Shown here one piece after another: positions 6,404 to 10,847 of a DNA stretch of 10,847 nucleotides (positions are counted from its first letter, which is position 1; each line of letters starts with the position of its first letter). Below the pieces are notes generated by a model. It had not been told where the DNA came from and did no database searches. It worked only from the letters and a program-made list of their open reading frames with translations. Source of the stretch: an uncultured Gemmiger sp. (lineage in GTDB: Bacteria; Bacillota; Clostridia; Oscillospirales; Ruminococcaceae). The translations under genes and the position numbers were made by a program. The stretch lies in NCBI GenBank assembly GCA_959018215.1, contig CAUEKL010000065.1, positions 1-10,847 of the forward strand, read 5' to 3'.

Positions 6404-7173
6404 GCGCGCACCTCCACCCCGCCTGCGCGGATCTCTTCTTTCAGTTCCTGGACGGTCTCCTGGCCGTAGTGCAGCACCGAGGCACAGGCCACCGCGTCGG
6501 CACCGGCTTCGGCGGCGTCCACGATGTCATCCCCGCAGCCCACACCGCCGCCGCAGATGACCGGCACGGTGACAGCCCCGGTCACGGCGCGGATCAGGTC
6601 CAGGTCCATGCCGTCCCGCAGGCCCTCGCAGTCCACGCTGGTGAGCAGGATCTCCCCCGCGCCCAGTTCCTGGCCCCGTTTGGCCCACTCCACCACGTCG
6701 TAGCCGGAATGGGCCCGGCCGTTGTCGTAGTAGGCTTCCCAGCCGCTGGGCATGGAATGGCTGCGCTTGGCCTGGATGGACAGCACCATGCACTGGCTGC
6801 CGAAGGCTTCGGCAATTTCGGTGATGAGTTCGGGGCGCTTGACGGCGGCGGTGTTCACCGCCACCTTGTCGGCGCCCATGGACAGAATGGCGCGCACGTC
6901 CTCCACGCTGCGCAGCCCGCCGCCCACGCACACCGGGATATACACCTCATCCACCGTGCGGCGGACGATACCCGACAGGTTGTTGCGGTTGTACAGGCTG
7001 GCCACGATATCGATGTACAGCAGCTCGTCGATGCCGTCCTCATAGTACCGGCGGGCGAAGGCGTTGGGGTCGCCCAGCTTGCGCAGCCCCTCCAGCTGGA
7101 TGCCCTTGACCAGATTCTCGTCCTTTACATCCAGCCGGGCGATGAGCCGGATTTTCTTATGCCCTTGTTCCAT
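6400..7173 (-). CDS. hisF: HisF-like ammonia-channelling protein with altered cyclase site
   Basis: The 257-residue (beta/alpha)8 barrel is clearly related to HisF: RLDVKDENLVKG (13-24), CVGGGLRS (82-89), GADKVAVNTAA (100-110), GAGEILLTSVD (171-181) and a late CGGG phosphate loop (207-210). Measured against Thermotoga HisF, D11 is kept as D15, but catalytic D130 is glutamine here (Q134, in VLSIQAKR), and C9 is arginine. The four ammonia-gate residues R5, E46, K99 and E167 correspond to R9, E50, K103 and E174 and are all kept. This fits a protein that still docks HisH and channels ammonia but is unlikely to run the imidazole cyclase reaction. The ATG at 7173 has a GGGAG site. The gene starts 15 bp after the second amidotransferase and overlaps hisH by 4 bp. 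I infer that it hands ammonia to one or both sugar amidotransferases. Confidence 0.9.
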   Translation of the reverse strand: MEQGHKKIRLIARLDVKDENLVKGIQLEGLRKLGDPNAFARRYYEDGIDELLYIDIVASLYNRNNLSGIVRRTVDEVYIPVCVGGGLRSVEDVRAILSMGADKVAVNTAAVKRPELITEIAEAFGSQCMVLSIQAKRSHSMPSGWEAYYDNGRAHSGYDVVEWAKRGQELGAGEILLTSVDCEGLRDGMDLDLIRAVTGAVTVPVICGGGVGCGDDIVDAAEAGADAVACASVLHYGQETVQELKEEIRAGGVEVRA

Positions 7174-7188
7174 GGTATGCTCCCTGTG

Positions 7189-8562
7189 TTACTGTTCGTG
7201 ATGGGTGCCCTTGGGATCGCCCCACAGCACTTCGCTGTCGCCCTCATAGGGGGTGTGGCGCAGCTTCCAGATGCCGTTTTCATACTTCCAGATATGGGGC
7301 GAGCGGAAGCGGTCGGCCAGGTGCATGAAGTACTCACGGTCCATGCGGGGCTGCTCAAACAGCTGGCTGGCCCAGGGGAAGTGCTTCTTGTCGATGGACA
7401 GATACTTGAAGATCTCCTTCTCGAAGCGGTCGGGGTATTCGCCGTCGAACTTCTTGCACAGGGCCTTGCCTTCGTCCAGGGTGATCTCGCCGTTGCGGAT
7501 CTCCTGGGCGGCATCGTAGGTGGTGCGGCCGATGCCGTACTTGATGTAGGTGGTGTAATAGAAGAAATCGTCGATCTTGTCGTCGATGGAATTGTACTTG
7601 GAGTAGGTGCCCTGGGTGCGTTCCGGGGCGGGACGGAAACCGCCGTGCTCCACGCTGTAATAGTAGGCGCCCTGGGGATGCCACTTCTCATAGTAGCCCA
7701 GGTAGCGCACCTGGACATGGTTCTTCTCCAGGTTGGAGGTTTCGGAGGGCAGGTAGATGGCCAGGTCGGCCTTGTCGATCTTGTAATCCTCCTCCAGCTG
7801 GCGCAGGCTCACGCCGCCCAGATAGATGTGGTCGTAATCGTTGACCGCAAAGAAATGCTCATCCCGCAGGGCAGAGTTGTTGTCCGCGATGGGGTTACCG
7901 AACTCGGCCTCGTTTTCACCGTAAAAGACCAGCGGAATACCGAACTTGGCCGCCATCTTGGGGGCCAGCTGCTTCTGGCCCAGGATGAAGGGCTGGAAGG
8001 GATGGAAGAGGTTTTCGGTGGCCAGACGGGTGAGCAGACGGTGGGTCATGCCGTTGGGGGTGCACAGGTAATTGTCAAAGCCCGCATGAATCCAGGCCTG
8101 CATGTTGTCCCAGCCCCAGGGAGTGTAGATGTGGGGCGCCCAGGTCACGGTGAGGGGGTGCATGCCGTACTTGTACTTGAGCAGGTGGGCGGCGTAGAAG
8201 CTGTCCTTGCCGCCGGAACCGGGGACCAGGCAGTCGTAGGAGCCGTCGGTCTTGCGGTACTCATCGCACAGTTCCCGCAGTTCCTTCTCCCGCAGGGCCC
8301 AGTCGATATGGCCGTTGGCCTTGTTGTGGCAGGCGTGGCAGGCATCGCAGACACCGTCATCCTGGATGACCATGGTCTTCTTGATGGAATGGATGGTATG
8401 CTCAAACTCGTAGCAGGAGTTTGGCTTCTGGTTGCTCATGACGCATTCCTTGCAGAAGCGGACCTTCTGGGGCAGGCCGTAGTAGGTCTCCAGCTGGTCT
8501 TCGGGGATATCGGGCGCATATTTGGAGTAATCAATCTCCACGTAGCGGGGCAGTTTTTCCAT
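7189..8562 (-). CDS. N-acetyl sugar amidotransferase, long paralogue (WbpG/PseA type)
   Basis: This 457-residue protein belongs to the PP-loop ATP pyrophosphatase group of N-acetyl sugar amidotransferases. It has paired cysteines CKEC (37-40) and CDAC (72-75), which probably bind zinc or iron-sulfur, then the PP-loop SGGKDS (116-121) for ATP activation, and FYGEN (213-217). The family converts an acetamido group on a sugar to acetamidino, using ammonia from HisH/HisF-like partners; it has no glutaminase domain of its own. The hisF- and hisH-like genes follow directly, after 15 bp and then a 4-bp overlap. It is about 84 residues longer than the paralogue at 9021-10142, through an N-terminal extension of about 33 residues and internal insertions, so it may act on a different sugar or position. 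The ribosome binding site is AAGGAA. Its leader carries a promoter followed by an intrinsic terminator. Confidence 0.9.
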   Translation of the reverse strand: MEKLPRYVEIDYSKYAPDIPEDQLETYYGLPQKVRFCKECVMSNQKPNSCYEFEHTIHSIKKTMVIQDDGVCDACHACHNKANGHIDWALREKELRELCDEYRKTDGSYDCLVPGSGGKDSFYAAHLLKYKYGMHPLTVTWAPHIYTPWGWDNMQAWIHAGFDNYLCTPNGMTHRLLTRLATENLFHPFQPFILGQKQLAPKMAAKFGIPLVFYGENEAEFGNPIADNNSALRDEHFFAVNDYDHIYLGGVSLRQLEEDYKIDKADLAIYLPSETSNLEKNHVQVRYLGYYEKWHPQGAYYYSVEHGGFRPAPERTQGTYSKYNSIDDKIDDFFYYTTYIKYGIGRTTYDAAQEIRNGEITLDEGKALCKKFDGEYPDRFEKEIFKYLSIDKKHFPWASQLFEQPRMDREYFMHLADRFRSPHIWKYENGIWKLRHTPYEGDSEVLWGDPKGTHHEQ

Positions 8563-8591
8563 GAGAGGGTTCCTTCCTTTCTTCCACCATC

Positions 8592-8635
8592 AAAAAAAGC
8601 GCCGCGCATACAGAATAAGCCTGTATGCGCGGCGC
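8592..8635 (-). terminator. Intrinsic terminator between promoter and second amidotransferase gene
   Basis: Arms 8599-8613 and 8621-8635 are a perfect 15-bp GC-rich stem with a 7-base loop. On the minus strand seven T residues follow directly (8592-8598). It can end transcripts coming from the first amidotransferase and Dabb genes. A strong promoter lies upstream of it at 8660-8688, so it also sits in the leader of the next gene, about 18 bases after the predicted transcript start. This is either a shared terminator with read-through or an attenuator. No competing antiterminator stem was evident. Confidence 0.9.
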
Positions 8636-8659
8636 CGTTGCCTTGCTCAGATATTGGAG

Positions 8660-8688
8660 ATTATAGCATACCCCGTCGGTATTTGCAA
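8660..8688 (-). promoter_or_regulatory. SigA-type promoter with extended -10 upstream of a terminator
   Basis: On the minus strand -35 TTGCAA (8683-8688) and -10 TATAAT (8660-8665) are 17 bases apart, with TG one base before the -10 (TGCTATAAT). It is the best promoter match in the window. Transcription should start near 8653, only about 18 bases before a terminator hairpin, and reach the amidotransferase ATG at 8562 only if that terminator is passed. No other promoter-like sequence is seen between the terminator and the gene. Confidence 0.75.
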
Positions 8689-8694
8689 GGGGGC

Positions 8695-8997
8695 TTACAC
8701 CTCAAAGTCCAGGCAGGTGCGGGTGGCGGTGTAGGGACGGACCTTGCCGTCGGCCACCGCCACATGGGCGGGATGGACCGAATACCCCTTGAGGGAAGCT
8801 TCGTCGGTGAAGGTGGAATCCAGCATCACGTCGGCGTTGGAGGAGGGCAGGCCTTCGGTCTGCACATGGATCTCCACCAGGCCGGGGATCTGCCCGGCCA
8901 GACCTTCCAGCCCGGCCTTGATGCCCGCCTTGACTTTGGCCTTCTCGTCGGCGGTCAGCTCCGGTTTGAGCTGCCACAGAATGATGTGTTTGACCAT
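8695..8997 (-). CDS. Dabb-domain (stress-responsive alpha/beta barrel) protein
   Basis: This small protein of 100 residues starts MVKHIILWQLKPEL and carries HVQTEGLPSSNADVMLDSTF, then YSVHPAHVAVADGKVRP. This is the Dabb ferredoxin-like fold (stress-responsive A/B barrel family): a beta strand with an early histidine, a long helix with EKAKVKAGIKAGLEGL, and a conserved HP-H motif near the C-terminus. Such proteins form dimers; a few plant and fungal members act as cyclases, but most bacterial ones have no known role. I chose the ATG at 8997 because family members usually begin at this residue. An ATG at 9006 is possible: the GGAAGGAG site at 9010-9017 is 3 bases from that one and 12 from mine. 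The gene follows the first sugar amidotransferase after a short gap and shares its transcript. A role in sugar amidation is only suggested by position. Confidence 0.82.
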   Translation of the reverse strand: MVKHIILWQLKPELTADEKAKVKAGIKAGLEGLAGQIPGLVEIHVQTEGLPSSNADVMLDSTFTDEASLKGYSVHPAHVAVADGKVRPYTATRTCLDFEV

Positions 8998-9009
8998 CGT
9001 AACCATCTG

Positions 9010-9017
9010 CTCCTTCC
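9010..9017 (-). promoter_or_regulatory. Ribosome binding site of the Dabb gene, ambiguous start
   Basis: GGAAGGAG on the minus strand is very strong but its spacing is unusual: 3 bases to the ATG at 9006 and 12 bases to the in-frame ATG at 8997. Neither is ideal, so the start differs by three residues between the two options. Confidence 0.6.
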
Positions 9018-9020
9018 GGC

Positions 9021-10142
9021 TCAGGCGTTTTCTTCCCAGATGGGATGCTTGAGCACCCATTCGCCGTACTCGTTCTTCTCGAACAGGTCGCGGTTGTAGA
9101 ACTTGTCCATGATGGCCCAGAACTCGCTCTCGGTGTAGCCGCAGAAGTCACAGAAATCCCGCACGCACAGCGGGTCCAGCTTGCCGTCCCGCTCCTTGAT
9201 GATCTTGACGGCTTCGTCCCGGGTCATCATGCCGTAGCGGATATAGCGGGCGGTATAGTCGGTGGCGGCGGCATGGCCGAACTTGGGATACTTCAGCCAG
9301 GAGTGCACCAGGTAGGCGCGGGAGTCGATCTGGTCGAAGTTTTCCGCATGGTGGGTGCGGTCCCATTCATGGGTCAGGTCATGGAAGCCGTGGGCCTTGG
9401 CGATCTGGTAGTTCTTGTAGCTGTTCCAGGGCACAAAGTAGCTCAGGTAGAAGGGGTCCAGCTTGGCCCGCTCCTCGGCGGAGGGGGCCAGGGTCAGGCT
9501 CAGGTCCTTTTCGGTGACGCCGTCGCCCAGCAGTTCCTCCATGGGCATGCCCACGGCCACGCCGTTTTCGATCTGGTCCATGGCGGAGTAGGTCTCCTGG
9601 TCGGCGTTGCCGCCGTACTCAAAGCTGACGTTTTCGCCGTAGCAGAGCATGGGGGTGTTGAACTTGGCCGCCATGTGCAGGGGGAAGGTGTAGATCAGAC
9701 GGTCCACATACCAGGTGGGCTTGCCGTACTTTTCAAAGAATTTGCGCATCAGGACCTTCTGGACCTTGATGTTGGGCTTGCAGCTGATGATGGTGCAGCC
9801 GAATTCCTCGCTGATATTCTTCAGGTTGTGGATGCCCGCCTGGGTCATGGGGAAGTTATCCTCCACGCTGAAGAGGATGGGGTTCATGTGCATGACTTCC
9901 TTGAGCATCCAGACCTGGAAATGGCTGTCCTTACCGCCGGAGACCGCCACCGCGCAGTCATAGCCGCCGGGGCCGTTCATGCCGCGGTATTTATCGCAGA
10001 ACTTTTCAAATTCCTTGAAGCGGGCATCCCAGTCCACATCCTTGCGGTGCTCGTAATGGCGGCAGGCGCTGCAGACGCCTTCGGCGTCAAAGGTGATGCC
10101 GGGACGGGTGTCCGGCATGGTGCACTTTTTGCAATAACGCAT
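9021..10142 (-). CDS. N-acetyl sugar amidotransferase, short paralogue (WbpG/PseA type)
   Basis: The 373-residue protein has the standard length and motifs of the WbpG/PseA/WbuX N-acetyl sugar amidotransferases. It begins MRYCKKCTMPDTRPGI, with C4 and C7, and a second pair C24 and C27 (CSAC). The PP-loop SGGKDS at 68-73 activates the substrate with ATP, and CYGEN (167-171) is shared with the long paralogue. The late cysteines C326, C331 and C334 in LCVRDFCDFCGY are also notable. The reaction known for the family is conversion of an acetamido to an acetamidino group on a nucleotide-activated sugar with ammonia from HisH/HisF-like proteins. The ATG at 10142 has an AGAAGGAG site 6-7 bases upstream and its own promoter. 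It is the first gene of the block and is followed 23 bp later by the Dabb gene. PseA or WbpG equivalence cannot be fixed without knowing the sugar. Confidence 0.92.
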   Translation of the reverse strand: MRYCKKCTMPDTRPGITFDAEGVCSACRHYEHRKDVDWDARFKEFEKFCDKYRGMNGPGGYDCAVAVSGGKDSHFQVWMLKEVMHMNPILFSVEDNFPMTQAGIHNLKNISEEFGCTIISCKPNIKVQKVLMRKFFEKYGKPTWYVDRLIYTFPLHMAAKFNTPMLCYGENVSFEYGGNADQETYSAMDQIENGVAVGMPMEELLGDGVTEKDLSLTLAPSAEERAKLDPFYLSYFVPWNSYKNYQIAKAHGFHDLTHEWDRTHHAENFDQIDSRAYLVHSWLKYPKFGHAAATDYTARYIRYGMMTRDEAVKIIKERDGKLDPLCVRDFCDFCGYTESEFWAIMDKFYNRDLFEKNEYGEWVLKHPIWEENA

Positions 10143-10207
10143 GGTGTTCTCCTTCTGATTCCTAGGCCGCCGGAAAGCGGCACAGTATTGCGGTTTTGCC
10201 TGTCCTT

Positions 10208-10236
10208 ATCATACCCCATTTGGGCCCCGGGTGCAA
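10208..10236 (-). promoter_or_regulatory. SigA-type promoter of the sugar-amidation block
   Basis: On the minus strand -35 TTGCAC (10231-10236) and -10 TATGAT (10208-10213) are separated by 17 bases. Transcription should start near 10201, giving a leader of about 58 bases that holds a small GC-rich hairpin (arms 10166-10170 and 10177-10181). It lies directly after the gpmI terminator, so the amidation genes are transcribed apart from gpmI. Confidence 0.65.
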
Positions 10237-10245
10237 GGGCAGACC

Positions 10246-10276
10246 AAAAAAGCCCGGAGGCGGGCAGCCTCCGGGC
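10246..10276 (-). terminator. Intrinsic terminator of gpmI
   Basis: Arms 10252-10261 and 10267-10276 form a 10-bp GC-rich stem with a 5-base loop. On the minus strand six T residues follow (10246-10251). The hairpin begins 18 bases after the gpmI stop codon and separates this housekeeping gene from the amidation block. Confidence 0.9.
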
Positions 10277-10293
10277 AACGATACTGGGAAAAA

Positions 10294-10847
10294 TCAGCCG
10301 ACGATGATGCTCTTGCCGGTCATTTCGGCGGGGACTTCCAGGCCGATGAAGGGCAGCATGGTGGGGGCGATGTCGGCCAGGCAGCCGCCTTCCCGCAGCT
10401 TCACGTCGCCGGCTCCGATGACCGCGAAGGGCACCACGTTGGTGGTGTGGGCGGTGAAGGGAGAGCCGTCCGGGTTCTCCATCTTCTCGGCGTTGCCGTG
10501 GTCGGCGGTCAGGAACATGACGCCGCCCATCTTGAGCACGGCGTCCATGACCTTCTTGACGCCGGCATCCACAGCCTCCACGGCCTTGACGGCGGCGTCG
10601 AACACGCCGGTGTGGCCGACCATGTCGCAGTTGGCAAAGTTCAGGATGATGACATCATACTTGCCGCTCTCGATGCGCTGGCGGCACTCTTCGGCCACCT
10701 CGGGGGCGCTCATCTCGGGCTTCAGGTCGTAGGTAGCCACCTTCGGGCTGGGGATGACCTTGCGGTCCTCGCCCTCGTAGGGGGCTTCCACGCCGCCGTT
10801 GAAGAAGAAGGTCACATGGGCGTACTTCTCGGTCTCGGCAATGCGCA
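10294..10847 (-). CDS. gpmI: 2,3-bisphosphoglycerate-independent phosphoglycerate mutase, C-terminal part
   Basis: The frame is open to the right edge, so only the last 183 complete codons are seen; the start lies outside the window. The visible part begins RIAETEKYAHVTFFFNGG, a signature of GpmI. It continues with GEDRKVIPSPKVATYDLKPEMS, the metal-ligand region NFANCDMVGHTG and the late ligand motif LTADHGNAEKM. GpmI is the manganese-dependent cytoplasmic enzyme that interconverts 3- and 2-phosphoglycerate in glycolysis, common in Clostridia and relatives. The C-terminus ends normally after EMTGKSIIVG. An apparent GTG start at 10815 falls inside the conserved domain and is not real. A terminator follows the stop codon. 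This is ordinary core metabolism and marks the boundary of the accessory glycan region. Confidence 0.97.
   Translation of the reverse strand, partial: RIAETEKYAHVTFFFNGGVEAPYEGEDRKVIPSPKVATYDLKPEMSAPEVAEECRQRIESGKYDVIILNFANCDMVGHTGVFDAAVKAVEAVDAGVKKVMDAVLKMGGVMFLTADHGNAEKMENPDGSPFTAHTTNVVPFAVIGAGDVKLREGGCLADIAPTMLPFIGLEVPAEMTGKSIIVG

Noticed and set aside
5747..7173. Histidine biosynthesis operon fragment
   Set aside because: No other his genes are present, the neighbours are sugar amidotransferases, and the HisF-like protein lacks a catalytic aspartate.
6469..9099. Very long plus-strand open frame (876 codons)
   Set aside because: It runs antisense to hisF, the second amidotransferase and the Dabb gene, whose motifs are unmistakable. 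Its translation is low-complexity, rich in Gly, Val, Gln and His, as expected from the reverse of GC-rich codons.
1..10847. tRNA, rRNA, CRISPR array, insertion sequence or attachment site
   Set aside because: I saw no tandem repeats, transposase-like proteins or RNA gene signatures; the gaps are all shorter than about 210 bp and are explained by promoters and terminators.

Overview
The window reads as a chromosomal segment of a GC-rich Gram-positive gut bacterium of the Oscillospiraceae/Ruminococcaceae type (Gemmiger, Subdoligranulum or Faecalibacterium-like). This is an inference from high GC content, strong AAGGAG-type ribosome binding sites, SigA-like promoters, short intrinsic terminators and protein flavour; no rRNA or marker gene fixes the taxon. 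Every convincing gene lies on the minus strand, so the biology reads from right to left.

Right edge (10847-10200): the 3' part of gpmI, a glycolytic phosphoglycerate mutase, ends at a clear terminator. A promoter then opens the accessory region.

Sugar-amidation block (10142-4988): this holds an N-acetyl sugar amidotransferase of the WbpG/PseA/WbuX type, a small Dabb-domain protein, a second longer amidotransferase paralogue, a HisF-like and a HisH-like protein, and an orphan P-loop kinase-like protein. It is not a histidine operon. In known systems of this kind the HisH glutaminase releases ammonia, HisF channels it, and the PP-loop amidotransferase converts a sugar acetamido group to an acetamidino group. 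Here two amidotransferases appear to share one HisH/HisF pair. The HisF-like protein has lost one of the two cyclase catalytic aspartates but keeps the ammonia-gate residues. The second amidotransferase gene has a strong promoter upstream of an intrinsic terminator, so its leader may work as an attenuator. A long perfect hairpin terminator follows the kinase gene.

Glycan assembly block (4782 to left edge): a second promoter drives a tightly packed operon. It encodes an SDR-type nucleotide-sugar epimerase/dehydratase-like protein, a TIM-barrel sugar isomerase/epimerase, a soluble GT2 glycosyltransferase, an FAD oxidoreductase with a four-cysteine patch, a GtrB-like GT2 with two C-terminal membrane segments, and the start of a membrane protein cut by the left edge. 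Several of these genes overlap as ATGA.

Together the two blocks look like a pathway that makes an unusual, probably amidinated, sugar and places it on a lipid-linked or cell-surface glycan. The individual families are known; the combination, the paired amidotransferases, the altered HisF and the leader terminator are the parts most likely to be new. The final sugar cannot be read from the window.
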